Part shown: one piece after another, positions 27,077 to 36,335 of the stretch | Numbering within the stretch: position 1 is the stretch's first letter | How the letters are laid out: each line of letters opens with the position of its first letter | Assembly (NCBI GenBank): GCA_022826505.1 | Contig: JAJDUQ010000301.1 | Location: 1 to 64,000 of the forward strand | DNA from: Gammaproteobacteria bacterium | Lineage (GTDB): Bacteria > Pseudomonadota > Gammaproteobacteria > HK1 | Reading direction: 5' to 3' | DNA: 64,000 nucleotides | The notes under the pieces: generated by a model | The model's input: only the letters and a program-made list of their open reading frames with translations | Told to the model about the DNA's origin: nothing | Databases searched by the model: none | Program-made: the position numbers and the translations under genes

Positions 27077-28324
27077 ATGTCTCCTGCCACCCTTCACAAC
27101 CCGGATCGCTACATGGCCGATCTACGCCAAATCCTGTCGCAGGGTCGAAAGCGTATCGGCATCCTCATCGGCGCGGGGGCGCCGACGGCAATTCGCGTCG
27201 ACGACCACAACCGCATTGTCCCGGACGGCAAACCGCTTATACCCGATGTCGCCGGCCTCACGGACGCCGTCCTTGCCGCGCTTGCCGCCGAAGACCGAAG
27301 GCTCGTCGACGTTCTGAAGAACGAAATCCCCGGGAACGTCAACATCGAGGCGATATTGACACAGGTACGAAGACTCGCCCAGGCGATCGGAACATCACTC
27401 GTCCACGGCTTGGATGGAGGCGGTTACGACGACCTCGGACGACGCATTTGTGAGGAAATCGGAACCCAGGTGTGCTCGCGACTTCCAGAGGAACCCAATC
27501 CTTACTCGCAACTTGTCTCATGGATCGCCGGCACACAAAGGGAGCACTCGGTCGAGATTTTCACTCCCAACTACGACCTTCTCATCGAGGAGGCCTTCGA
27601 AAGGGCACGAATTGCGTACTTTGATGGGTTTACGGGATCGCACTTGCCGTTCTTTGATCCGGCCAGCGTTTCCCTGGACGAATTCCCGGCCCGTTGGTCC
27701 CGTCTCTGGAAGCTGCACGGTTCCCTTGGCTGGAGGGTCCTCGGGGATACCGTCGTCAGAACTGGCCAGCGAGAAGCCACGGAACTGATTTACCCTGATC
27801 ACCTCAAGTACGACCAGGTCACGAGGCTGCCCTACTCCGCATTGTTCGAACGGCTGCGCCAGTTTCTGACGACGCCTGACACCCTGCTCCTTTGCACGGG
27901 ATTTTCGTTTCTCGATTCTCACATCTGCGCGGTGCTGGACGAATCACTGGCCGCGAATTCCCATACCGCCGTATTCGCATTTCAGTACCGTCGCATCGAT
28001 GACGAACAATCGGCAATTAAGCTTGCCCGTTCCCGACCCAATCTGAGTGTCTACGCGCGTGATGCTGCCGTCATCAGTGGCGTCACGGGGCGATGGCAAC
28101 CCACCTATTCAGCGAACGAGGACAAGGAGAACATCCGCCAGACATTTTGGCGTGCTCCCGCCGCAGACAGGCCGGCTGAATTCCTGCTCGGTGACTTCGC
28201 CAGCTTGGCCCAGTTCCTTGCGGTGACTCAAGCTCAGCAAGTGTCCTCCGCCGTGCCGGAACCACGTCCTGACGAGGAAGACGTCGCAGAGCCCCGAGAC
28301 ACTGCGGACAACTCCGATGCTTAG
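27077..28324 (+). CDS. SIR2 family protein, partner of HerA
   Basis: 415-aa SIR2-domain protein. NAD-binding elements: GIGILIGAGAP-like stretch near residue 32 (GAGAPTAI), the FTPNYDLLIEEAF segment near 162 (T-x-N-Y-D variant), and KLHGSLGW near 212 with the catalytic-type His. The C-terminal tail is acidic. In defence systems SIR2 proteins deplete NAD+ on infection. The stop overlaps the HerA ATPase start by eight bases, matching the known SIR2-HerA pair. ATG 27077 is the natural start. No clear Shine-Dalgarno; GAAG lies upstream. Confidence 0.85.
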   Translation: MSPATLHNPDRYMADLRQILSQGRKRIGILIGAGAPTAIRVDDHNRIVPDGKPLIPDVAGLTDAVLAALAAEDRRLVDVLKNEIPGNVNIEAILTQVRRLAQAIGTSLVHGLDGGGYDDLGRRICEEIGTQVCSRLPEEPNPYSQLVSWIAGTQREHSVEIFTPNYDLLIEEAFERARIAYFDGFTGSHLPFFDPASVSLDEFPARWSRLWKLHGSLGWRVLGDTVVRTGQREATELIYPDHLKYDQVTRLPYSALFERLRQFLTTPDTLLLCTGFSFLDSHICAVLDESLAANSHTAVFAFQYRRIDDEQSAIKLARSRPNLSVYARDAAVISGVTGRWQPTYSANEDKENIRQTFWRAPAADRPAEFLLGDFASLAQFLAVTQAQQVSSAVPEPRPDEEDVAEPRDTADNSDA

Positions 28325-30167
28325 CCGCGACCCGACGTATCTCGGCAGGATCGCATCTGTCTCCGGAGCAGCACTCACCGTTCACCTTGCTCAGTCGGTC
28401 GCATCCGGTCTGTCCATCATCAACGGACAAACGTACAGAGTCGGGCAAGTCGGCAGTTTCGTTCGAGTGCCACAAGGCTATCAGGATTTGCTGGGCATCG
28501 TGGCCACGGTTGGCGCGGGGGCCGTGCCGGAGCACGTAGACACCGTCGAGGATGTGGGGCGTTGGATGACCATCGAACTCGTCGGCGAGATTGTCGGCGG
28601 CATGTTTGAGCGGGGAATCAGTCAGTATCCGAATATCGGTGATTCCGTCCACCTAGCCATCGAGGAACACCTGCGCCGAGTGTACGATGTGCCGGGACAA
28701 GGCCACGTAACGATAGGGACGCTTTCCAGCGCTGAAAGCATCTCCGCCAAGGTCGCGCTCAACGAGCTCGTGACACGTCACTCCGCAGTCCTGGGCTCCA
28801 CGGGCTCTGGCAAGTCGACCACGATTGCGAGTCTCCTCAGAGCCATCACCACGTCCGCTGCGGATGATGTACCGCATCCCAGCGCACGCGTACTCATGCT
28901 GGATGTGCACGGCGAGTACTCGGCACCACTCGCCGACGTGGCACAAGTGTTCAGTGTCGAGCCGCAATATGGTGAAGAACGGCTATTCATCCCATACTGG
29001 GCTCTGGACACGAGTGAGCTGCTTGAATTTCTGACCGGTGGATTGGAGGGCAACCGCGAGACAGCTTTCACCGACAAGATCTTCGAACTCAAGCTGCAAT
29101 CCCACGAAGCACAGCAATTCCCCGGTGTCGATTCCGCCTCCATTACTGTTGATACACCCTTGCCATTCAGCCTCAAGAAGCTCTGGTACGACCTGATTGA
29201 CTTTGAAATCACTACATTCGAAGGGCCGAATAGAGACCAGCCGACTCGTCAGAATGCAGGTGATCCAGAGAGGCTGGTACCTCCAAGATACAGACCCCAC
29301 GCCATGGGCGCTGCCGGTCCATTCTTGAACAACCAGGCTGTCGGAATTCAAAGGCCCTTGAATCTGCTTCGATCCAGGCTACTGGACCGACGATACGACT
29401 TTCTTCTTCATCCGGGGCCATGGGAACCGGACCTCTCCGGGACGACTCAGGAGGATCTGGACGGAATTTTGCGACGGTGGTTGGGCGGCGATAAACCAAT
29501 CACGATCCTTGACCTCTCGGGCGTACCGAGTTCGGTTCTCGAACGTCTCGTCGGCTCGATTCTGAAGGTCGTGTACGAGGCACTGTTCTGGAGCCGGGAA
29601 AAGTCAGAAGGTGGAATCAATAGACCTCTGCTTGTGGTGATGGAAGAGGCACATCGCTATCTCTCGGAGAAGTCTGATCAGTTGGCCTCCGATGTAGTGC
29701 AGCGAATTGCGAAGGAGGGACGGAAGTATGGCGTTGGCGCCATGGTCATCAGTCAACGTCCTTCGGAAGTGAACGAAACAGTTCTTTCGCAGTGCGGTAC
29801 CTTTTTTGCGCTTCGGCTGTCAAACCCTTCGGACCGCTCGCGCGTTCAAGGAACGTTACCCGACGGACTCGCCGGTTTGCTCGACGTGTTACCTATTCTT
29901 CGGACCGGAGAAGCTATCGTTACCGGAGAGGCCGCAAAGTTGCCAATGCGCTGTCGCGTTACACTGCCGGAGGAGCGATACCGGCCGCGCAGTGGGGACC
30001 CTGAGGTAAGCGAGAAGTGGCGTTTGGACAGGCGCGACGAAGGTTACAATCGAGTTGTAGCGTCTTGGAGAGCACAAAGACCACTTGCGGTGACTCAAGA
30101 CCTCAATATTCAACGAATCCCGGTAGATGACATCTTCCCGGAAGACAGAGGAAACGATAATGAATAG
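28317..30167 (+). CDS. HerA-type ATPase/helicase, partner of SIR2
   Basis: 616-aa HerA/DUF87 ATPase. An N-terminal beta-barrel-like region (LGRIASVSGAALTVHLAQSV, YRVGQVGSFVRVPQGY) precedes Walker A GSTGSGKSTTIASLL (near residue 160), Walker B LLVVMEEAHRYLSE (near 442), and SQRPSEVNETVLSQCGTFFALRLSNPSDRSRV with the arginine-finger region. HerA forms hexameric DNA translocases. With SIR2 it forms a defence complex in which DNA-related activity and NAD+ depletion cooperate. Base composition falls below that of brxC, suggesting separate acquisition. Confidence 0.86.
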   Translation: MLSRDPTYLGRIASVSGAALTVHLAQSVASGLSIINGQTYRVGQVGSFVRVPQGYQDLLGIVATVGAGAVPEHVDTVEDVGRWMTIELVGEIVGGMFERGISQYPNIGDSVHLAIEEHLRRVYDVPGQGHVTIGTLSSAESISAKVALNELVTRHSAVLGSTGSGKSTTIASLLRAITTSAADDVPHPSARVLMLDVHGEYSAPLADVAQVFSVEPQYGEERLFIPYWALDTSELLEFLTGGLEGNRETAFTDKIFELKLQSHEAQQFPGVDSASITVDTPLPFSLKKLWYDLIDFEITTFEGPNRDQPTRQNAGDPERLVPPRYRPHAMGAAGPFLNNQAVGIQRPLNLLRSRLLDRRYDFLLHPGPWEPDLSGTTQEDLDGILRRWLGGDKPITILDLSGVPSSVLERLVGSILKVVYEALFWSREKSEGGINRPLLVVMEEAHRYLSEKSDQLASDVVQRIAKEGRKYGVGAMVISQRPSEVNETVLSQCGTFFALRLSNPSDRSRVQGTLPDGLAGLLDVLPILRTGEAIVTGEAAKLPMRCRVTLPEERYRPRSGDPEVSEKWRLDRRDEGYNRVVASWRAQRPLAVTQDLNIQRIPVDDIFPEDRGNDNE

Positions 30168-30372
30168 GAGTCCGGTGGCATCTTCGAATGTAAGTTCGAT
30201 TGGGTACGATACACACGCGCAAACGTTGGAAGTCGAATTTCTTAACGGTCGCGTGTACCAATACTATGGTGTATCGGACTATATGCATGAGCAGATCATG
30301 CAGGCATCCTCCAAGGGTCAGTTCCTGAATTACCACATAAAGAACAGCTATCCATATTCTCGGGTGGGATGA
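30160..30372 (+). CDS. KTSC domain protein
   Basis: 70-aa protein. The domain pattern is SSNVSSIGYDTHAQTLEVEFLNGRVYQYYGVSDYMHEQIMQASSKGQFLNYHIK, then YPYSRVG; KTSC is named for a similar motif and is often fused to or beside nucleases and lysyl-tRNA synthetase. The ATG at 30160 lies inside the end of the HerA gene (8-base overlap), so it is translationally coupled and could be a third component of the SIR2-HerA module. Function unknown. Confidence 0.75.
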   Translation: MNRSPVASSNVSSIGYDTHAQTLEVEFLNGRVYQYYGVSDYMHEQIMQASSKGQFLNYHIKNSYPYSRVG

Positions 30373-30446
30373 CCAGCCAAGGTGATGTTGAGTGGCTTCG
30401 ACCAATCTCGAATAGGTCAGTTCCGCATACTGGAGGACGAGGGAGG

Positions 30447-30794
30447 ATGAGCACCTACTACTACGACCTGAAGAAGCCCTGGAGCCGAATCGAGGTAGAC
30501 GAGAATCCGGAGAGTTATGTCATCAGGCTATGGGATGGGCAAATGCACTAGGCAGGAGTGCTGACGCTTACGGTCGAAGACGGCCGAGAGGCGATCTACA
30601 ATTTCTTCCGCGATGAAACTGCATGCCAGACCTACGTTGATGACCAAGGGTCGGTACTGCATGAGCTCAGAAAGGTTCGTACCAATACGCTCCTCAGCGA
30701 GTACGGAGACGTCGTGACCCTTGATGAAATCAACAAGAAATGCCGCCGACGGTGCACCGGGTTGCCGAAGTCGGAGTTGGGTGCTTCGGTGTGA
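30447..30794 (+). pseudogene. small hypothetical gene interrupted by an in-frame TAG
   Basis: Reading from ATG 30447 gives MSTYYYDLKKPWSRIEVDE and continues to a TAG at 30549-30551. The same frame then reads on coherently (GVLTLTVEDGREAIYNFF and later LLSEYGDVVTLDEINKKC) to 30794. A GTG at 30558 could restart, but GGA abuts it with no proper spacing. It is best explained as a ~115-residue gene with a nonsense mutation, though two small proteins cannot be excluded. Family not recognised. Confidence 0.5.
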
Positions 30795-30873
30795 ACGCCT
30801 GCAGCGAGCATTCGTCCGATCCCGTGGGCGTCCGGAAGGCAACATTGGTTGTCAAGAGAATCTGAGCACTCAG

Positions 30874-30981
30874 GTGTCCAAAAATTTTGCCACCGTCGTC
30901 GAACGTCTGAGAGCGCCGCTCGAAGCCGCCTCCGCCCACAACCCTGGCGACGTCCAAGAACCAAGGGACGCAGTATGTTGA
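30874..30981 (+). pseudogene. relic of the 5' end of a pglZ gene
   Basis: GTG 30874 opens VSKNFATVVERLRAPLEAASAHNPGD, alignable to the first residues of the intact PglZ at 36336 (TLVERLKASLEAASAHNPND), with clear nucleotide similarity. The reading stops at 30981 without the rest of PglZ. It differs from the intact copy at many positions, so it is not a very recent duplicate. It lies just before the HamA-like gene, as if a pglZ was interrupted by, or replaced during, insertion of that module. Confidence 0.7.
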
Positions 30982-31039
30982 TTGGCCGTCTTGGTCTTCT
31001 CCGGAAAACATCCGGTCCCGTCTCCCCGAGGAGATTGTA

Positions 31040-31843
31040 GTGCGGATTTCGGTTGCGGCGCTTCCAGCCGCGCTCGCCTACTCGGGGGATGAAGGCGTTG
31101 CGAAGTGGGAGGGCTATGTGGTGTCGAGTGAGGCCGCTTTCCGCGCGTTTCTGACGGGTCCAGTGGCGGACCGAGCCCGAGACGCTGAGTTCGGGGAGTC
31201 GTTCGAGAGTGAACTGCGCGGACTGGCGACGACCGGGATGGGCACCCACCACTTGGCGGATTTTCTTGCTTCCGTGGGCGACGAGAAGGGTTGGGAGATC
31301 GGCGAGGCGTTTGCGGAGTCGGTGCTCGCTCAGGACGGCAACCGGGAGGTGGTCTGGCCGTGGAACCATATTCGGGACCGGCGGACTCCCGCAGCCAGTC
31401 TCCCGGGGGCGGACTTGATCGGCTTCTATCGCGACTCCCAGGGATTCGGGCTGCTGTTCGGAGAGGTCAAGACCTCATCTGATGCGCACGTACCGCCGCA
31501 AGTGATGTACGGCCGTAGTGGGTTGACATGGCAACTCGAGACCAATGCTACGAATCTGGCGGTGCAGCACAGCCTGCTCAGGTGGCTGCGGATTCGGTGT
31601 TCGACTCCGGAATTGGTGGCGGCATACCGGCAGGCTGTACGTCGGTACGTAAACTCGTCGGGGAAGGATTTGTTGCTTGTCGGCGTACTGCTACGCGATA
31701 CGGATAGCAATGAGATGGATGTGGCGAGTCGCGTACGACACTTGGGCAGGCGTCTCGCCTCACCAACACGCGTCGAGATCCAGGCTTGGTACATCCCAGT
31801 GGCCATCCCTGATTTGCCGATAATCCTTGGAGCTGGCGCATGA
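31040..31843 (+). CDS. HamA-like nuclease (DUF1837-type), Hachiman-like module
   Basis: 267-aa protein. The PD-(D/E)XK-type core is visible: LPGADLIGFYRD (Asp near residue 125) and LLFGEVKTSSDA (Glu near 142, Lys two on). Size, motif placement and coupling to a large Ski2-like helicase fit HamA, the DUF1837 nuclease of Hachiman. GTG 31040 has GAGGAGA upstream. The frame is open upstream to about 30911 without a better start, so the N-terminus is uncertain. The stop overlaps the helicase ATG (ATGA). In Hachiman, HamB is thought to restrain HamA until it meets aberrant DNA. Confidence 0.7.
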   Translation: MRISVAALPAALAYSGDEGVAKWEGYVVSSEAAFRAFLTGPVADRARDAEFGESFESELRGLATTGMGTHHLADFLASVGDEKGWEIGEAFAESVLAQDGNREVVWPWNHIRDRRTPAASLPGADLIGFYRDSQGFGLLFGEVKTSSDAHVPPQVMYGRSGLTWQLETNATNLAVQHSLLRWLRIRCSTPELVAAYRQAVRRYVNSSGKDLLLVGVLLRDTDSNEMDVASRVRHLGRRLASPTRVEIQAWYIPVAIPDLPIILGAGA

Positions 31844-34800
31844 GCTGGCTCATGGAAGCCGTCGGGCAGGACAGAGTCGACCGCGCGGAGGTGGAAGCGA
31901 GTAGGCGTCGCGTGGCGGCGGCCCTCGGCATGGAGGAAATCGAATACGGAGACGCAAACGAACTCCGCGAAGTCGGCGCGGTGCTGGAAACTCTGCTGTT
32001 CGACCTGCTTGCTGACAACGATCATGCCGACGCACTGCGAGAGGCGAGCGCACGCGCATTCCAAGTGTGCCGGGCAATTCCGCTGCCACCGGAGCCGGTC
32101 GAAGCAGGAGAGTGGCTGCTCCGTCTTGCTTGCATGGCAATCCTTGGCGATCGGGGTGCAGACATCCGCCGACTCCTCGTCGATGACGGGATCCCCGGGC
32201 TTCATGTGGATGGCGACGACTGGGACCGCAGGGTATGGGCGACCACCCTGGACATCTGGTTGAGGCTTGTCCGAAAGCATGGCTGGGAAGATCTGGATCG
32301 CATTCAGGAAAGCGTGGCTGCCCTCCGGTCGGAGCAGGACACTCACGAGCCGGCATTTCTCGCCGGATTGCAGGACGACGGACGCCAGGACCCCGCTTGG
32401 CAGTTGATTGCCGAATACCACTTGGCGAGAGCGGCCGAAATTCTCGGCGTATTCGTGGGACAGGGCGCGGGACCGGACGGCCGTTTCGATGTGCGCCAGC
32501 AGCTTGAATCCCAGTTCGATCGTGCCCTTGGCGCGTGCGCTCGCGGCCGACTCGTAGACTTGGAAGTTTTGGTGCGCCTTCTCGCTCGTTCGGCAACTGT
32601 CCTTGTCGACAACAGCATCTGGACCGTGACCCGTGCTGTGAACAGTCGAGTCAGTCGATTTGTCCGCGACACCGTCTCCCGGGTACGGCATCGGCCGATC
32701 TTCGAAATGCTGCCGCCGCAACGACGCACGCTGCGGGAGGAGGGTCTGCTGGGTTCAGGACACCGGTCGGTAGTGGTCAGCCTCCCGACGTCCAGTGGCA
32801 AGACAATGATTGCCCAGTTCCGGATGCTCCAAGCCCTGAATCAGTTCGATCATGAGCGCGGTTGGGTAGCCTACCTCGCCCCGACCCGGGCACTGGTGAA
32901 GCAGATTACGGTTCGCTTGCGACGGGACTTCGCACCGCTGGATATCTGCGTCGAATTGGTAAGTCCGGCGCTGGAGATCGACGGAATCGAAGCCTTGATG
33001 CTGACCGATGAGGACGAGTCCCGACAATTTCGTGTGCTGGTGACCACGCCCGAGAAGCTGGACCTCATGCTTCGCGGGGGATGGGAAGGCGAGATTGGGC
33101 GACCACTGACCCTCGTGGTGGTCGACGAGGCGCACAACTTGGCCAGTACAAGTCGCGGAATCAAGCTTGAGCTTCTCTTGGCGACAATCAACCGAGAGTG
33201 TCGGCACGCGCAGTTCCTGCTCTTGACCCCGTTCATCGGAAACGCGCAACAGGTTGCCCATTGGCTAGCGCCTGACAGCTACAACAACATCGAGCTTATG
33301 GTGGACTGGGCGCCTAACGACAGGGTGATGGCCATCGCCGAGCCTGTACACGGCGAGAAACGCGGGGCGTTCAAGGTGAGCTTCACCACCCTCCATACGA
33401 CCAGGAAAACCCTCGCGATTCCCGATGTCCTGACGCTGCCGGAAGATCGCCCTCTGGGCTTGAGTTGGTCACAAGCGAAAGCGCAGGGAGCGCTTGCTGC
33501 TGCAACGGCACAGCAGATCCGAAACCGCGGTACGGTGATCATCCTGGCCGACAAGCCACACAATAGCTGGTCCATCGCCTCCCGGTTCAAGCGCCCGGAC
33601 AACTATCGACCGGACTCCAGCTTGGATGTCGAGAGGACGAAGGCATTTCTGATTGAGGAGTTTGGCGCAAATCATCCGCTGCCCGGGTTGCTGGACTATG
33701 GAGTAGGGGTTCATCACGCCGGGATGTCCGACGAAGCGAGAGCCTTGGTCGAGTGGCTTGCAGAAAACAACCGCCTTGACGTGCTGGTTGCGACCACAAC
33801 CCTCGCACAAGGGGTGAACTTTCCGGTCTCCGGGGTCGTGCTGGCGTCCCACCAGTATCCATACGGGGAGGACATGCCTCCGGAAGACTTCTGGAATATC
33901 GCCGGACGTGCGGGACGTGTGGACCAGGGCGACATCGGAATCGTGGCGCTCGCCGCCGGCAAACCGGAGAAGCGGCAAGTTCTGGAAGCATTCGTAGCCA
34001 GAAACGTCGGGGTTTTGAATTCCACGCTTATCAAAATGGTCAAGGAGGCTGCGTCGGCAGGCATGTTGTTGTCATTGGAGAGCCTGTCATGGAAGAAGGA
34101 GTGGTCCGCGTTCCTGCAGTACTTGGCCCACACCTACAAGCAGATCGGTGATCACGAGCGGTTCGCACTCGAAGTAGAGCAGGTACTCCGCGGCACATTG
34201 GGCTTTCAAGAACTCCGGCAAAGCGACCCGGCCATGGCCAGTCAATTCGTTGACGGTGTTCGGCGATACGGTGGCGGGCTTGCGGGACAACCGCTCAGCT
34301 TGGTCGACCACACGGGATTCTCTTTGGAGACAGTACGCAGCACCTTGGCCAAGCTTTCGGACCAACGGGTAGACGAAGACGCCTGGACAACCACGATGTT
34401 CGACACGCCCCGACCCTATCTGAGCCGGATGATGGGAATCCTGCTGGAAGTGCCGGAGTTGCGGAACGAACTGGGCGACGTGATCGGAGGCTCACGTCGC
34501 GATGGTGACAAGCTGGCGCGCATCGTCTGTGACTGGGTTCAGGGACGCTCCTTGCCTGAGATGGCGATGGACTACTTCAAGGTCGAAGGCAGAGAAGGAG
34601 AGACGGATGCCGTCGCGACGATGACCAGGTGCTGCCAACGTCTGTTCGGCCGATTGACGCAAACAGCATCGTGGGGGCTTGCAGCGCTCCAGACACTCAC
34701 CTTTCGAGAAGGATTCGAGGACCTGGACGATGCGGAAAAGCGTTCTTTGCGAAATCTGCCCGGAAAGGTCTACTACGGAGTCAACACGGATGAGGCATTG

Positions 34801-35019
34801 CTACTTCGCCTCATTGGTGTGCCCCGACGGGCGGCGGAGCCTTTGGCCAGAACTCTTGCGTTGTCATCGGAGACGCCGCTTACGGAGGTACGCGCCGCCC
34901 TGAGAGAAGGCGGGCAAAGTCCTTGGCAACTAGCGTTGGGCGATCTCGGTCCGACCTATCGCACCGTCTGGTCGATCATCGAGGCAGAAGGCGCATCGAG
35001 AGAAGGAACGGAGTCATGA
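31840..35019 (+). CDS. HamB-like DEAH helicase (Ski2-like SF2)
   Basis: 1059-aa helicase. About 300 helical residues precede Walker A SLPTSSGKTMIA (near 314), YLAPTRALVKQI (motif Ia), VVDEAHNLAS (DEAH, near 428), motif III LLTPFIGNAQQ, VATTTLAQGVNFPVSGVV (motif V) and NIAGRAGRVDQGD (motif VI, near 688), then a long helical C-terminus. This is the Ski2-like architecture of Hachiman HamB. It overlaps HamA at the start and the AlbA_2/HATPase gene at the end by four bases each. A BREX accessory helicase (BrxH) is an alternative, but the nuclease partner favours HamB. Confidence 0.75.
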   Translation: MSWLMEAVGQDRVDRAEVEASRRRVAAALGMEEIEYGDANELREVGAVLETLLFDLLADNDHADALREASARAFQVCRAIPLPPEPVEAGEWLLRLACMAILGDRGADIRRLLVDDGIPGLHVDGDDWDRRVWATTLDIWLRLVRKHGWEDLDRIQESVAALRSEQDTHEPAFLAGLQDDGRQDPAWQLIAEYHLARAAEILGVFVGQGAGPDGRFDVRQQLESQFDRALGACARGRLVDLEVLVRLLARSATVLVDNSIWTVTRAVNSRVSRFVRDTVSRVRHRPIFEMLPPQRRTLREEGLLGSGHRSVVVSLPTSSGKTMIAQFRMLQALNQFDHERGWVAYLAPTRALVKQITVRLRRDFAPLDICVELVSPALEIDGIEALMLTDEDESRQFRVLVTTPEKLDLMLRGGWEGEIGRPLTLVVVDEAHNLASTSRGIKLELLLATINRECRHAQFLLLTPFIGNAQQVAHWLAPDSYNNIELMVDWAPNDRVMAIAEPVHGEKRGAFKVSFTTLHTTRKTLAIPDVLTLPEDRPLGLSWSQAKAQGALAAATAQQIRNRGTVIILADKPHNSWSIASRFKRPDNYRPDSSLDVERTKAFLIEEFGANHPLPGLLDYGVGVHHAGMSDEARALVEWLAENNRLDVLVATTTLAQGVNFPVSGVVLASHQYPYGEDMPPEDFWNIAGRAGRVDQGDIGIVALAAGKPEKRQVLEAFVARNVGVLNSTLIKMVKEAASAGMLLSLESLSWKKEWSAFLQYLAHTYKQIGDHERFALEVEQVLRGTLGFQELRQSDPAMASQFVDGVRRYGGGLAGQPLSLVDHTGFSLETVRSTLAKLSDQRVDEDAWTTTMFDTPRPYLSRMMGILLEVPELRNELGDVIGGSRRDGDKLARIVCDWVQGRSLPEMAMDYFKVEGREGETDAVATMTRCCQRLFGRLTQTASWGLAALQTLTFREGFEDLDDAEKRSLRNLPGKVYYGVNTDEALLLRLIGVPRRAAEPLARTLALSSETPLTEVRAALREGGQSPWQLALGDLGPTYRTVWSIIEAEGASREGTES

Positions 35020-36314
35020 ACGTCTGCACCGTATCGCCGACCGCCCCATTGGCTGATAGCACAGAGTCGCTATTGAACAACATACGAATGGGGGAAAGCA
35101 GGATTCTGAACTTCACCGGTGCCCGGTTTGCAGGAGCTTCGATTGAGGCACCTCACTGCGATTGGCTTGCGGACGCATTCGCTGCGTTCGCGAACAGTCG
35201 TGGCGGCGTGTTCGTCCTGGGTGCCGACAAGGACTCGCGGGACGTCGCGGGGATTCCCATTGAACGGCTGGATAGCGTGACCGAATTGGTCTCTGAAGCA
35301 TGCACGGACTCTGTCGATCCTCCGATCGTGGACATCGTTGTGGAGCGGCTATGGTTGCGAGCAAGCACCGGCGACCAGTTGCCCGTCGTAAGAGTGGAGA
35401 TTCCGCGGAGTCTCTTCGTTCACAGGAGTCCCGGCGGCTACCTGTATCGAACGGAGAATGGGCAGCGGGCCATGTCGCTGGAGTATCTCTCCAGACTTGC
35501 AGAGCAGCGCAGTCAGGCGCGGGTCATTCGTTTCGATGAGCAACCAATGTCCAACGCGACAGTCGATGATGTGGCGCTCGATCTCTGGCGGCGATTTCGC
35601 ACTCCTCGGTCCGACGAGGATCGGGGCACCTTTCTCCGCAAGCTCCGTATGGCGCGTCCGGACGAGAGCGGCACATTCCGACCCACGGTTGCAGGCGTGT
35701 TGATGGCGTCGGCCGATCCGCGGCAGTGGATACCAAACGCCTTTGTGCAGGCGGTGGCATATCGGGGAACGGCTATCGGAATTCCGGACTTGAACTATCT
35801 GAATCCGTTGGACGCCGCTGATATCACCGGACCACTGGATGTCCAGGTCGCGGAGACCTGCCGATTCGTCGCCAAAAACATGAACACGGCGGCGTTCAAG
35901 GATCAGGGTCGTAGAGGCCAACCCCAGTACGACATGACAGCAGTCTTCGAGGCAGTCGTCAACGCTGTCGCCCACAGGGATTACGCAATCCATGGATCGA
36001 AGGTCAGGTTGCGATTGTTCGAGAACCGACTGGAGCTCTATTCCCCCGGCAGTATTCCGAACTCGCTGGGGGTCGAGAGCCTCCCCCACCTGCAATCTAC
36101 CCGCAACGAATTCGTCACCAGCTTGCTTGCACGGTGCTCAGCTCCCGGAGATATCCCAGGCCTCATAACCGATCGTCGAACTATGATGGACAAACGTGGC
36201 GAAGGAGTGCCGCTCATTCTCGACAATAGCCGACGGTTGTCTGGACGCGAGCCGGAGTATCGCTTGATCGGCGACGCAGAGCTGTTGCTGACGATTCACG
36301 CGGCCGGTGCGTGA
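35016..36314 (+). CDS. AlbA_2 (Schlafen-type) + HATPase domain protein
   Basis: 432-aa protein with an N-terminal AlbA_2-like domain (ADAFAAFANSRGGVFVLGADKDSRDVAGIP, residues about 50-80) and a C-terminal HATPase_c_4 domain (MTAVFEAVVNAVAHRDYAIHGSKVRLRLFENRLELYSPGSIP, residues about 305-350), the layout of COG2865-type putative nucleic-acid-binding ATPases. ATG 35016 overlaps the helicase stop (ATGA), so it is coupled to the HamAB-like pair. Canonical Hachiman has only two genes; a third overlapping gene here may be a regulator or added sensor. Followed 21 bp later by pglZ. Confidence 0.75.
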   Translation: MNVCTVSPTAPLADSTESLLNNIRMGESRILNFTGARFAGASIEAPHCDWLADAFAAFANSRGGVFVLGADKDSRDVAGIPIERLDSVTELVSEACTDSVDPPIVDIVVERLWLRASTGDQLPVVRVEIPRSLFVHRSPGGYLYRTENGQRAMSLEYLSRLAEQRSQARVIRFDEQPMSNATVDDVALDLWRRFRTPRSDEDRGTFLRKLRMARPDESGTFRPTVAGVLMASADPRQWIPNAFVQAVAYRGTAIGIPDLNYLNPLDAADITGPLDVQVAETCRFVAKNMNTAAFKDQGRRGQPQYDMTAVFEAVVNAVAHRDYAIHGSKVRLRLFENRLELYSPGSIPNSLGVESLPHLQSTRNEFVTSLLARCSAPGDIPGLITDRRTMMDKRGEGVPLILDNSRRLSGREPEYRLIGDAELLLTIHAAGA

Positions 36315-36335
36315 CTGGGACAGTGGAAAGCTGAG

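Noticed and set aside
30549-30551. TAG as a recoded (pyrrolysine or readthrough) codon
   Set aside because: No supporting machinery or downstream element is visible; neighbouring decay (frameshift, pglZ relic) makes a plain nonsense mutation more likely.
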